A stretch of DNA of 28,586 bases from S144-45 sp015494035 (GTDB taxonomy: Bacteria; Pseudomonadota; Gammaproteobacteria; Xanthomonadales; Marinicellaceae): the NCBI GenBank assembly GCA_027057345.1, contig JALUIX010000072.1, positions 1 to 28,586 on the forward strand. The letters run 5' to 3'. This document shows, one piece after another, positions 7,703-16,222 of this stretch (position 1 is its first letter; each line of letters starts with the position of its first letter). Below the pieces are notes generated by a model that was given only the letters and a program-made list of their open reading frames with translations, did no database searches and was not told the origin of the DNA. The translations under genes were made by a program, and so were the position numbers.

Positions 7703-8563
7703 ATGCCCAATCAGGCAAAGAAAATCCTGCCATTTATCTGGCTGGGGTTTGTGTTGCTGGCCTTTGCCATCGGCTGGTGGCAGTCGGGGCAAAACATGCC
7801 TGGGGAAAAGACTGGCGATTTCAGTTCAAAGTCAGCGTCATCGCTGTCCCGAAAACCCCTGCGCGTTGCCGTGGCTGCCAACTTTCTGGCCACGGCCAAA
7901 CAGCTCGGTAAAGCTTTTGAAGAACAAACCGGTGTGCCGGTGCAATTCAGCTCCGGTTCCACTGGCACGCTGTTCGCCCAGATCAGCCACGGTTTGCCTT
8001 ACGACGTTTTTCTGGCCGCCGACAGCCAGCGCCCACAAAAACTCATTGAAACCGGCCTGGCAGAAGCTGACAGCGCCACCACCTATGCCGAAGGTCAACT
8101 GGTGTACTGGTCGCCGGTCACCACCGCGCTTTCGAGTACGGACCACACGGCCCTGAATGCCTGTATCCGGCCACTGCGAAACGGGCAGATCAAACGCCTG
8201 GTGCTGGCCAATCCCGACACCGCGCCCTACGGACTGGCCAGCCAGCAGGTTATCGCACGCCTTGGTCTGGACTCCCCGGCAGTGACCACCCTGACCGCTG
8301 AAAGCGTTTCTCAGGCGTTTCGCACCCTGGCATCCGGTCATGCCGATGCGGGCTTTATCGCCCTCAGTCAATGGAAAAACCTGCCTGCGGAACAACGCAG
8401 CGGTTGTGCCTGGGTGCTACCAAGGCAGTTGCACGACCCATTGAAGCAACAGGCCGTGATGCTGAAAACCACCACTCACCCGGCCGCGCGCGAATTTCTG
8501 GCCTTTTTGCGCAGTCAGCCGGCAAAACGCCTCATTGCCCAGTCAGGCTATGCAGTAGAATAA
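7703..8563 (+). CDS. modA: Molybdate-binding protein of the ABC importer
   Basis: This 286-residue protein captures molybdate (or tungstate) outside the membrane and delivers it to ModB. A hydrophobic segment at about residues 9-27 acts as signal peptide or membrane anchor and is followed by a polar linker. The mature domain begins at LRVAVAANFLATAKQL and contains the ligand loops FSSGSTGTLFAQI and YDVFLAADSQRP, then ANPDTAPYG and the hinge region. No lipobox Cys is seen. It starts six bases after the phosphoribulokinase stop without a good ribosome-binding site, so it probably shares the cbb transcript. Tungstate or another oxyanion cannot be excluded, but modBC follow directly. Confidence 0.93.
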   Translation: MPNQAKKILPFIWLGFVLLAFAIGWWQSGQNMPGEKTGDFSSKSASSLSRKPLRVAVAANFLATAKQLGKAFEEQTGVPVQFSSGSTGTLFAQISHGLPYDVFLAADSQRPQKLIETGLAEADSATTYAEGQLVYWSPVTTALSSTDHTALNACIRPLRNGQIKRLVLANPDTAPYGLASQQVIARLGLDSPAVTTLTAESVSQAFRTLASGHADAGFIALSQWKNLPAEQRSGCAWVLPRQLHDPLKQQAVMLKTTTHPAAREFLAFLRSQPAKRLIAQSGYAVE

Positions 8564-8608
8564 TCCAGACCGGTGTTTCAATCAGAGGCACCCTAACGGA
8601 CAAAATAC

Positions 8609-9286
8609 ATGGAATCATGGGCCGGCCTTGGGCCGTTGCTACTCTCTTTCAAACTGGCCAGTGTCAGTGTGCTGATTCTGCTGGCCATTGGCCTGCCGCT
8701 GGCCTGGTGGCTGGCCACCACCACTTCGCGCAGCAAGCCTTTGGCTGAGGCGCTGGTAGCACTGCCGCTGGTGCTGCCGCCCACAGTGCTGGGTTTTTAT
8801 TTGCTGATGTTGCTGGGCGCCAATGGCCCCCTGGGCAAGCTATGGGTGCAATTAACCGGTCATCCGCTGGCCTTCAGCTTCACCGGCCTGGTGATCGCTT
8901 CGGTTATCTATTCCCTGCCCTTTGTGGTGCAACCCCTGCAAACGGCTTTCGAGCAACACGGGAAACGCCACCTGGAAGCCGCCATCATCCTGGGGGCGCC
9001 ACCGCTGAAGGCCTTTTTCAACACCGTATTGCCAGTGGCCCGGCGAGGTCTGCTCACAGCCATTGTGCTGGGCTTTGCGCACACCCTGGGCGAGTTTGGC
9101 GTGGTGCTAATGGTCGGCGGCAACATTCCTGACGAAACCCGCGTGGTTTCCATTGCCATCTATGACCTGGTGGAATCCATGCAGTACGGCGCCGCGCACC
9201 GCCTGTCACTTGTCCTGCTGGCACTGTCCTTTATCGCCTTGATACTGGTGTTCTGGTTCAATCGCCGCTGGAGTTCACATGCCTGA
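8609..9286 (+). CDS. modB: Molybdate ABC transporter permease
   Basis: This 225-residue integral membrane protein has about five hydrophobic segments. It carries the permease coupling motif: the segment EAAIILGAPPLKAFFNTVLP leads through GLLTAIVLGFAHTLGEFG, which contacts the ATPase. FAHTLGEFGVVLMVGGNIP is typical of ModB. It follows modA after 45 bases, the largest gap in the cbb-mod-nhaC block apart from the cbbM-tkt region. The first ATG is used; its ribosome-binding site is weak. Confidence 0.95.
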   Translation: MESWAGLGPLLLSFKLASVSVLILLAIGLPLAWWLATTTSRSKPLAEALVALPLVLPPTVLGFYLLMLLGANGPLGKLWVQLTGHPLAFSFTGLVIASVIYSLPFVVQPLQTAFEQHGKRHLEAAIILGAPPLKAFFNTVLPVARRGLLTAIVLGFAHTLGEFGVVLMVGGNIPDETRVVSIAIYDLVESMQYGAAHRLSLVLLALSFIALILVFWFNRRWSSHA

Positions 9287-10451
9287 GCCCTCACCGGCCA
9301 TCCTGGATTTCGATCTCCATTACCGCCGTGGCGATTTTTCGCTGGCCTGCGCCCTGTGCGTCGATACGCCCCGGTTTATTGGTCTGTTCGGGCCTTCCGG
9401 CAGTGGCAAATCGACATTGTTGCGCTTACTGGCCGGGCTGGAGCAACCACGCAGTGGCCACATTCTGGCCAATGGTGAAACCTGGTATCGACCCGGACAG
9501 TTTCTGCCACCACACAAACGCCGGGTGGGCTACGTGTTTCAGGACGCACGGCTGTTCCCACACCTGAACGTCAACGATAACCTCTTGTTTGGCCTGCGTC
9601 AGCGGCAGTTGCCATTCAACCACGAGGACTGGCAAAAAATACTGCAGGTACTGGGGCTGCGGCCACTATTGACACGCTTTCCCCATCAATTATCCGGCGG
9701 CCAGCAACAACGCGTGGCCATTGGCCGGGCATTGATGAGTCAACCGCAATGGCTGCTGCTGGACGAACCACTGAGCGGACTGGATCAAGCCAGCAAAATG
9801 GAGATTCTGCCCTATCTGGAGCGCATTCACCGATTGAACCGCACTGTCACCTTGTACGTGAGCCATGACTGGCACGAAATGGCCCGCCTGGCCGATGATC
9901 TGATCGTACTCAGCCATGGCCATGTACACCATGAAGGCCCGTTGCAGGACGTGGCCCAGCAACTGGCACTGGCGCCGGACAACTTACCGGAACATGCGCC
10001 GGTCAACGTGTTCGACACACGCATCGAAAGCTGCGATCCCCACCGCCAGCTGCTTGAAGTCTCCTTCGGCCAAACCCGGCTGTGGCTGCCAGCAGACTGC
10101 AAGACTGCGCGCACGGGCGATATGGTGCGCGTGATGCTTTCGGCAGCTGACATCGCCATTGCCCGCGAACAGCCCGCTGACAGCAGTTTCCTGAATACCC
10201 TGGATTGTGTCATTGACGCCATTCATCCACCCCGCCATGGCAATCACCTGGTGGCCCTGAAGCGACCCGGCCTGCCCTTGCTGGCCAGTGTTTCGGTGGC
10301 TTCGGTGCGCAAGCTGGAGCTGGCCGTGGGGCAACCGGTCAAGGCGCTGATCAAGGGTTCTCGCGTCATGGCATCACAGGCGGCAGCGGCTTCAATCGAC
10401 GCGCCGATTGGTTTACAATCCGGGCATGGACAACGACACTCAAGTGGGTGA
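9279..10451 (+). CDS. modC: Molybdate ABC transporter ATP-binding protein
   Basis: This 390-residue ATPase powers molybdate import. Walker A is GPSGSGKST (38-46), the Q-loop region is VGYVFQDARLFPHL, the ABC signature LSGGQQQRVAIGRAL, Walker B LLLDEPLSGLD and the switch His is in YVSHDWHEM. The C-terminal part (about 245-365) is the molybdate-binding regulatory TOBE region expected in ModC. The start overlaps modB by eight bases and has a GGAG at normal spacing. About 25 extra residues, rich in Ala, Ser and Gly, follow the point where ModC usually ends; they run through the upstream region and first codons of amgK, so the tail may be a read-on extension. Confidence 0.96.
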   Translation: MPEPSPAILDFDLHYRRGDFSLACALCVDTPRFIGLFGPSGSGKSTLLRLLAGLEQPRSGHILANGETWYRPGQFLPPHKRRVGYVFQDARLFPHLNVNDNLLFGLRQRQLPFNHEDWQKILQVLGLRPLLTRFPHQLSGGQQQRVAIGRALMSQPQWLLLDEPLSGLDQASKMEILPYLERIHRLNRTVTLYVSHDWHEMARLADDLIVLSHGHVHHEGPLQDVAQQLALAPDNLPEHAPVNVFDTRIESCDPHRQLLEVSFGQTRLWLPADCKTARTGDMVRVMLSAADIAIAREQPADSSFLNTLDCVIDAIHPPRHGNHLVALKRPGLPLLASVSVASVRKLELAVGQPVKALIKGSRVMASQAAAASIDAPIGLQSGHGQRHSSG

Positions 10452-11523
10452 CTCACCCGTTTCCGACCGTTCCGCCGCGCATTCCACCCGTTCTTTCGAC
10501 CGCCTTGAGCTGGCCAGTCACTGGCTGGCGGAAACCCTGGGCGACTCAGACTTCACCCTGCAAACGGCCTCGGCCGATGCCAGTTTCCGCCATTACTGGC
10601 GCATTTATCATCAGGGTAAGTCGTTTATCCTCATGGACGCGCCGCCGGAACATGAAGACTGCCGCCCATTCCTGCAGGTGGCTGAAAAACTGCACGCTGC
10701 CGGTGTACATGTGCCAAGAATTTTTGCCCAGCGGCTGGATCAGGGCTTTTTGCTGCTGGAAGATTTCGGCAATCGCGATTACCTTAAAGCCCTGAAAGAA
10801 AGTGAAGCGGCCCATCCACACATCACGCACGAAGCACCACCTGAAGCCCAGGCGCTGTATGCCGATGCGCTGACGGCCCTGCTGAAAATCCAGACTGCCA
10901 CAGACAAACAGGGTATTCCGATCTACAGCCGCGAGAAACTGCTGGAAGAAATGGCGCTGTTTCGGGACTGGTTCCTGCTTCGTCACCTGGGCGCCAGCCT
11001 TGACCCGGAGCAGGAGCGGGTTCTGCAGATCACGTTCGAGTGGCTGGCGGAGGTGGCCGGCCAACAGCCTCGGGTTTTTGTTCACCGCGATTACCACAGC
11101 CGCAATTTGATGCAGGTGCGGCGCAACAACCCCGGGGTGCTGGATTTTCAGGATGCCGTCACAGGCCCGGTCACCTACGACCTGGTCTCCCTGCTGCGCG
11201 ACTGCTACATCAAATGGCCCACCGAACAGGTTCAACGCTGGAGCCAGGACTACCGCCAGCGCTGGCAGGACGCCACTGGCGAAAGCGTCGATGCCGCCCA
11301 GTGGCAACGCTGGTTTGACCTCATGGGCGCGCAACGTCATCTGAAAGCCACGGGTATTTTCTGCCGGCTCAATTACCGCGATGGCAAACCGGGCTACCTG
11401 CGGGATATTCCGCGTACCCTGTCCTACCTGCATGAGCTGAGACCGGCCTACCCCGAGCTGCACGACCTGCTTGATCTGATTAATGATTTCAGCCCCCGCG
11501 TGACCAGACAATGCGGGCATTGA
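10426..11523 (+). CDS. amgK: N-acetylmuramate/N-acetylglucosamine kinase (peptidoglycan recycling)
   Basis: The 365-residue protein belongs to the aminoglycoside phosphotransferase fold. It has the catalytic loop VHRDYHSRNLM (His220, Asp222, Asn227) and the metal-binding LDFQDAVTGPVTYDL (Asp240). The family-typical N-terminal ASADASFRHYWR is also present. In Pseudomonas, AmgK phosphorylates the anomeric carbon of MurNAc in a recycling route that bypasses de novo UDP-MurNAc synthesis, and it is paired with MurU, as here. The ATG at 10426 is preferred over an upstream TTG. Neither has a ribosome-binding site. A TACAAT at 10414-10419 could be the -10 of an own promoter, giving a nearly leaderless message. 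It overlaps modC by 26 bases. Confidence 0.92.
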   Translation: MDNDTQVGDSPVSDRSAAHSTRSFDRLELASHWLAETLGDSDFTLQTASADASFRHYWRIYHQGKSFILMDAPPEHEDCRPFLQVAEKLHAAGVHVPRIFAQRLDQGFLLLEDFGNRDYLKALKESEAAHPHITHEAPPEAQALYADALTALLKIQTATDKQGIPIYSREKLLEEMALFRDWFLLRHLGASLDPEQERVLQITFEWLAEVAGQQPRVFVHRDYHSRNLMQVRRNNPGVLDFQDAVTGPVTYDLVSLLRDCYIKWPTEQVQRWSQDYRQRWQDATGESVDAAQWQRWFDLMGAQRHLKATGIFCRLNYRDGKPGYLRDIPRTLSYLHELRPAYPELHDLLDLINDFSPRVTRQCGH

Positions 11524-12191
11524 TACTGGCCGCCGGCAAGGGCGAGCGCATGCGGCCATTGACCCTGTTCACGCCCAAACCATTGCTGGAAGTTGGCAAT
11601 CAGCCCCTGATTGAACGCCACATTGAACGCCTCAAGCAGGCGGGCATCGACGACATCGTCATCAATACGTCCTGGCTGGCTCAGCAAATCTTTGATCGCC
11701 TGGGCAATGGCGAACACTTTGGTGTCCGCCTGCGCTATTCGCATGAAGGCGACGAACCGCTGGAAACCGGCGGCGGCATCTATAACGCCCTGCCCCTGCT
11801 GGGCGATGAGCCCTTTCTGGTGGTCAATGGCGACACCTGGCACGACATCGATTTCAGCACACTGTCCCTGTCGGAAAATGATCTGATTAACCTGGTGCTG
11901 GTCAACAACCCGCCACACAACCCGGCAGGGGATTTCTGCCTGACCAAAGGCCGGCTGCGCGAATGCGAAGCGGGAAAAAACGCCCTCACCTACAGCGGCG
12001 TGGGCGTGTTCCACCCGCAGCTGTTCAAGGACAGCCAGCCCGGACACTGGCCGGTAGTTCCCCTGATTCGCCAGGCCATCGCCCAGGACCGGGCCGCCGG
12101 CATTCACCACCATGGCCAATGGAGTGATATTGGCACCATAGAGCGCCTGTTGCAGGCCAACAAGAACCTCGAAAGGGAGCACCCCGCATGA
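11511..12191 (+). CDS. murU: N-acetylmuramate-1-phosphate uridylyltransferase
   Basis: This 226-residue nucleotidyltransferase begins with MRALILAAGKGERMRPLT, the nucleotide-binding signature of sugar-phosphate nucleotidyltransferases. Other family parts are PKPLLEVGNQPLIERHIERL, ETGGGIYNALP and the metal-binding LVVNGDTWHDIDF. MurU makes UDP-MurNAc from MurNAc-1-phosphate and UTP, completing the step started by AmgK. It overlaps amgK by 13 bases. A generic glucose-1-phosphate or mannose-1-phosphate nucleotidyltransferase would look similar; length and the amgK neighbour decide for MurU. Confidence 0.92.
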   Translation: MRALILAAGKGERMRPLTLFTPKPLLEVGNQPLIERHIERLKQAGIDDIVINTSWLAQQIFDRLGNGEHFGVRLRYSHEGDEPLETGGGIYNALPLLGDEPFLVVNGDTWHDIDFSTLSLSENDLINLVLVNNPPHNPAGDFCLTKGRLRECEAGKNALTYSGVGVFHPQLFKDSQPGHWPVVPLIRQAIAQDRAAGIHHHGQWSDIGTIERLLQANKNLEREHPA

Positions 12192-13885
12192 AGCAACCCA
12201 CCCGCCTGTTCGCCCTGTGGCCATTTGCCACCCTGTTTCTGCTGGCGGTCTCATGGCCGGCACTGGCCGAAGAAACCGCCACTTCGCCATGGCAGGGCAC
12301 CTGGGTTTCGGTACTGCCACCTTTGCTGGCCATTGCCATTGCACTGCTTTTTCGCAATGTTATTCCAGCGCTGTTTATTGGCCTGATTGCCGGTATCTGG
12401 ATACTCAATGGCTTGACCCTGCCGGGGCTGGGCTGGTCAATCCTGGAAAGTTTTCAAAAATACACCGTGGATGCGCTGGCCGACCGCGATCACGCCACCG
12501 TCATTTTGTTTTCCCTTATGATCGGCGGCATGGTGGGCATCACTGCCCGCAATGGCGGCATGGTGGGCATTGTCAATCACATCGTCAAATGGGCCAATAC
12601 AGTACGCCGGGCGTCCCTGGCCACCGTCGGCATGGGGCTGGCGATTTTTTTTGACGACTACGCCAACACACTGGTGGTGGGCAACACCATGCGCCCGGTG
12701 ACGGACAAGCTGCACATCTCGCGGGAAAAACTGGCCTATTTTGTGGATTCCACCGCCGCACCCATCGCCGCCATCGCCCTGATCACCACCTGGGTGGGAT
12801 TTGAAGCCGGCCTGATTGGCGATGCCATTTCACCGTTAAAAGACTTTCCGGCCCAGTCCGGTTATGCCGTGTTCCTGAAAACCATTGCCTACAGTTTCTA
12901 CCCCATTCTGGCTTTGCTGTTGACCGTGCTGATAGCTGCCAGCGGGCGGGACTTTGGCCCCATGTACCACGTGGAAGTGCTGGCCCGGCAGGGCAAGGAA
13001 CAGTACGCCAGGGCCGTCAAACATCCGGAAGAGGAAATTCAGCCCAAGCCTGGCAAACCTACCCGCGCCATCAACGCCCTGCTGCCCATCGCGGCGCTGA
13101 TTGTCACCGTTATGCTGGGCCTGTATCACACCGGCTACGGCCCGGAGAAAACCCTGCAACAGATTATCGGCGATGCCGATGCCTACAAGGCCCTGCTATG
13201 GGGTTCGCTGGTGGGCATGTTGACGGCGGCCTTCCTGAGCCTCATCCAGGGTATTCTGAGCCTGGAAGAAACCGTGGACGCCTGGTACCGGGGCATGAAA
13301 TCCATGCTCATCGCCATGGTCATTCTGATTCTGGCCTGGTCACTGGCGGAAGTCACCGACGGTCTGCATACCAAAGACTTTCTGGCCGGTCTGGTCAGTG
13401 GCCGGGTGTCTGCCGAATGGATCCCGGCGCTGATTTTCCTGCTGGCGGCGGCCACGGCCTTTGCCACCGGCTCCAGCTGGGGCGCCATGGGCATCCTGAT
13501 TCCGCTGCTGATCCCGCTCATGTGGACCGTGATGCAGGCTCAGGGACTGGCAGACTCAAACCACCTGTACCTGATGTACGTGGCCATTGCCAGCATTCTG
13601 GCCGGTGCTGTTTGGGGCGACCACTGTTCGCCCATCTCCGACACCACCATCCTCTCGTCCATGGCCTCAGGTTGTGACCACATTCAACACGTCCGCACGC
13701 AAATTCCCTACGCGCTCTATGCCGGAGCCGTGGCCGTGCTGCTGGGCATCATCCCGGCCAGTTTCGGCTGGCCAGTGGGGCTGGTGCTGCTGTTGTCTGC
13801 GGCGGTGCTGGCCGCCGGACTGTGGCTGTTTGGCAAAAAGGTGCCTGAACCGGCACTGGAAACGAAGCTCAGTGGAAAGAATTAG
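12188..13885 (+). CDS. Na+/H+ antiporter, NhaC family
   Basis: This 565-residue inner-membrane protein has many hydrophobic helices and belongs to the NhaC antiporter family. Typical parts are MGLAIFFDDYANTLVVGN, DSTAAPIAAIALITTWVG, ATGSSWGAMGILIPLLIP and GDHCSPISDTTILSS. The acidic pair in FFDDYAN is probably the ion site. The first 27 residues look like a cleavable signal sequence (hydrophobic stretch ending PALA-EE), so the mature N-terminus may be periplasmic. It starts in an ATGA overlap with murU and has AGGGAG eight bases before the ATG. The substrate could be another cation-coupled pair, for instance malate/lactate exchange as in some NhaC relatives; the sequence does not decide. Confidence 0.88.
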   Translation: MKQPTRLFALWPFATLFLLAVSWPALAEETATSPWQGTWVSVLPPLLAIAIALLFRNVIPALFIGLIAGIWILNGLTLPGLGWSILESFQKYTVDALADRDHATVILFSLMIGGMVGITARNGGMVGIVNHIVKWANTVRRASLATVGMGLAIFFDDYANTLVVGNTMRPVTDKLHISREKLAYFVDSTAAPIAAIALITTWVGFEAGLIGDAISPLKDFPAQSGYAVFLKTIAYSFYPILALLLTVLIAASGRDFGPMYHVEVLARQGKEQYARAVKHPEEEIQPKPGKPTRAINALLPIAALIVTVMLGLYHTGYGPEKTLQQIIGDADAYKALLWGSLVGMLTAAFLSLIQGILSLEETVDAWYRGMKSMLIAMVILILAWSLAEVTDGLHTKDFLAGLVSGRVSAEWIPALIFLLAAATAFATGSSWGAMGILIPLLIPLMWTVMQAQGLADSNHLYLMYVAIASILAGAVWGDHCSPISDTTILSSMASGCDHIQHVRTQIPYALYAGAVAVLLGIIPASFGWPVGLVLLLSAAVLAAGLWLFGKKVPEPALETKLSGKN

Positions 13886-13892
13886 CATCGGT

Positions 13893-13898
13893 TATAAT
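13893..13898 (+). promoter_or_regulatory. Candidate -10 box for the nudJ-mnmA-hflD operon
   Basis: A perfect TATAAT lies in the 42-base gap between the antiporter stop and the nudJ start, 30 bases before the ATG. No good -35 hexamer is found 16-18 bases upstream, so promoter strength is uncertain. Confidence 0.4.
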
Positions 13899-13927
13899 GC
13901 CCGGTTCGACAAATAACGAGACCTTGC

Positions 13928-14401
13928 ATGAATCACGCCAAGCCGGCCACCGGCCTGTGGCTGCCACACGTGACGGTAGCCACCATCGTTGAGAAAGACG
14001 GCAAATTCCTGATGGTGGAGGAAGACATTCACGGAGAGAAAATCCTCAACCAGCCCGCCGGGCACCTGAACGCCGGGGAAACCCTGGTGCAGGCTGCGGT
14101 GCGGGAAACCCGGGAAGAAACCGGCTGGCAGGTCACTATCGAACATGTCGTGGAGGTGTCCCAGTGGACCAGCCCCAACAGCGGCACCCATTTTGTGCGC
14201 GCCTGTTTTGCTGGTACACCGGTGCAGCATTTTCCCGAACAGCCGCTGGATGACGGCATCCTGCGCGCGCTGTGGCTGAGTCGCGATGAAGTGGCCGCCA
14301 ATAGCCACCGCTTGCGCTCGCCCCTTGTTTTGCACCACATTGACCACCATATCAAAGGCAAGCAATTCCCCCTGGAGCTATTCAGCTATTACGATGACTA
14401 A
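13928..14401 (+). CDS. nudJ: Nudix hydrolase, NudJ-like phosphatase
   Basis: This 157-residue Nudix protein has a complete Nudix box at 45-67: Gly45, Glu51, Arg59-Glu60, Glu63-Glu64 and Gly66 all fit GX5EX7REUXEEXGU. In Escherichia coli NudJ hydrolyses thiamine precursors and nucleoside tri/diphosphates and sits immediately upstream of mnmA-hflD, exactly as here. This order is the main reason for the symbol. The physiological substrate is not visible in the sequence. The ribosome-binding site is weak (ACGAGA). Confidence 0.9.
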   Translation: MNHAKPATGLWLPHVTVATIVEKDGKFLMVEEDIHGEKILNQPAGHLNAGETLVQAAVRETREETGWQVTIEHVVEVSQWTSPNSGTHFVRACFAGTPVQHFPEQPLDDGILRALWLSRDEVAANSHRLRSPLVLHHIDHHIKGKQFPLELFSYYDD

Positions 14402-15521
14402 AACCGCAGAAAAAATCCTGGTGGGCATGTCCGGTGGTGTCGATTCGTCGGTTTCCGCCGCCCTTCTAAAAGAACAGGGACACGCGGTGGAAGGCCTGTT
14501 CATGAAAAACTGGGAAGAAGACGACACCAGCGCCGTGTGCAGTGCCGCTGAAGATGCCCAGGACGCGCAAAAAGTGGCCGAACGGTTGGGCATCGCCTTG
14601 CACAAACGCAATTTTTCGGCCGAATACTGGGATTTCGTCTTTGAAGACTTTCTGCGTGAATACCGCGCCGGCCGCACACCCAACCCGGATATTCTTTGCA
14701 ATCGGGAAATCAAGTTCAAGACCTTTCTGGAGCACGCCCAGGACCTGGGGGCAGACAAAATCGCCACCGGCCATTACGTGCGCAAGGACAGTGTCAATGG
14801 GCGCTATCGACTGCTTAAAGGCCGCGACGCCAACAAGGACCAGAGTTATTTCCTCTACACCATCGGCCAGGCACAACTGGCAGCAAGCGAATTTCCCGTG
14901 GGGGAACTGGAAAAGCCGGCCGTGCGCGAGAAAGCCCGCGCGCTGGGGCTGGCCGTGCACAACAAAAAAGATTCCACCGGCATCTGTTTCATTGGTGAAA
15001 AACGCTTTCAGGAATTCCTTGGCCGTTACCTGCAGCCCAACCCCGGCGAAATCGTCAGCGATGATGGCGAAGTCATCGGCCAGCATAACGGCCTGATGTA
15101 CTACACCATCGGCCAGCGACACGGCTTGGGCGTGGGTGGTGTCAAAAACCGCCCCGATCAACCCTGGTTTGTGGCCGGAAAAGACCACGCCAATAACCGC
15201 CTGATTGCCGTTCAGGGCGACCATCCGTGGTTGTATGGCAGCCGTCTGTCAGCCACCCAGGCGAGTTGGGTTTCGGGTCAGGCCCCAGCGGTGCCATTTC
15301 GCTGCAGCGCCAAAACCCGTTACCGCCAGGCCGATCAGGCCTGCCTCATCACCGCCATTGATGGAGATCGCCTGGAAGTGGTCTTTGACCAGGCACAACG
15401 CGCCATGACGCCGGGTCAGTCAGTGGTTTTCTATGCCGGTGACGAATGCCTGGGTGGGGCCATCATTGAAGACACTGACCGGCTTGACAGCCGCTGTGAA
15501 CTGCGCGGTGAACTGCGATGA
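14394..15521 (+). CDS. mnmA: tRNA-specific 2-thiouridylase
   Basis: The 375-residue enzyme puts sulfur on the wobble uridine (U34) of Lys, Glu and Gln tRNAs. The PP-loop SGGVDSS lies at 13-19, the catalytic Cys102 in NPDILCNREIKF, and the second redox Cys198 in DSTGICFIG, all at the Escherichia coli positions within one residue. Other family signatures are EGLFMKNWEEDD, ATGHYVR and NKDQSYFLY. The open frame extends 36 codons upstream, but the ATG at 14394, overlapping the nudJ stop by eight bases, gives the normal start TKTAEKILVGMSGG. Translation is probably coupled to nudJ, since no close ribosome-binding site is seen. Confidence 0.97.
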   Translation: MTKTAEKILVGMSGGVDSSVSAALLKEQGHAVEGLFMKNWEEDDTSAVCSAAEDAQDAQKVAERLGIALHKRNFSAEYWDFVFEDFLREYRAGRTPNPDILCNREIKFKTFLEHAQDLGADKIATGHYVRKDSVNGRYRLLKGRDANKDQSYFLYTIGQAQLAASEFPVGELEKPAVREKARALGLAVHNKKDSTGICFIGEKRFQEFLGRYLQPNPGEIVSDDGEVIGQHNGLMYYTIGQRHGLGVGGVKNRPDQPWFVAGKDHANNRLIAVQGDHPWLYGSRLSATQASWVSGQAPAVPFRCSAKTRYRQADQACLITAIDGDRLEVVFDQAQRAMTPGQSVVFYAGDECLGGAIIEDTDRLDSRCELRGELR

Positions 15522-16222
15522 GCGACAACAACAAAACCCATTACCCCGAAAACACCAGAAGCACCGGAGCAACAGACAGTCCGGACCGGCAGGGCACATC
15601 CGGTCACACACTGGAAGAACGGACGCTGGCGCTGGCCGGTGTTTGTCAGGCCGCCACCATGGCCGAACAGCTGGCCAACAACGGAGCGGTGAGTGACTTC
15701 AGGGCCTTCGACACGAGCTTGCAAAGCCTGTATGAAATGAACCCGGACAACACGCTGGCGGTGTACGGCGGCGACACCACTGGCCTGAAGCTGGGCCTGA
15801 AAACCTTGCAGGAGGCCTTTGGGCGTAACGAGGACTACCTCAATGTGCTGAAATACAGCCTGACCCTGCTGGCCCTGGAACGGAAGCTGATGAAGCGACC
15901 GGATTACCTGCAAGGGATCCAAAAAGGCATTCTCGACTCGCAGGTGCTGCGCAGTGGCACCGAGGACTTTCCCGCGCCCGTGATTGCCAAACTGGCCAAC
16001 ACCTATACCCAAACCGTGAGCCTGCTGCAGCCACGCATCGTGGTGTCCGGTAAGCCGTTCTACCTCAAACAACCGGCCATCACTGAAAAAATTCGTGCCA
16101 TCCTGCTGGCTGGCATCCGTTCAGCGGTGCTGTGGGATCAGCTGGGCGGCAGTCAATGGCAACTGCTGTTCAAACGCAAGCCGTTGATTGAAACCGCCCG
16201 CCGCCTACAACAGCGTGCCTGA
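15518..16222 (+). CDS. hflD: HflD-family protein
   Basis: This 234-residue protein belongs to the HflD (YcfC) family, whose Escherichia coli member is peripheral to the inner membrane and affects lysogenization by phage lambda through CII; its general cell role is unclear. The family core starts around residue 33 (EERTLALAGVCQAATMAEQLA) and includes DNTLAVYGG, GLKTLQEAFG, LTLLALERKL, GKPFYLKQP and IRAILLAGIRSAVLWDQLGG. The first 30 or so residues are polar and unrelated to the core, about 20 residues longer than usual; there is no good alternative start inside. It begins in an ATGA overlap with mnmA, the conserved gammaproteobacterial order. Confidence 0.92.
   Translation: MSDNNKTHYPENTRSTGATDSPDRQGTSGHTLEERTLALAGVCQAATMAEQLANNGAVSDFRAFDTSLQSLYEMNPDNTLAVYGGDTTGLKLGLKTLQEAFGRNEDYLNVLKYSLTLLALERKLMKRPDYLQGIQKGILDSQVLRSGTEDFPAPVIAKLANTYTQTVSLLQPRIVVSGKPFYLKQPAITEKIRAILLAGIRSAVLWDQLGGSQWQLLFKRKPLIETARRLQQRA

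Noticed and set aside
10408..10425. TTG at 10408 as the amgK start
   Set aside because: It would add six residues without family similarity, has no ribosome-binding site and lies on the TACAAT promoter-like box; the ATG at 10426 is preferred.
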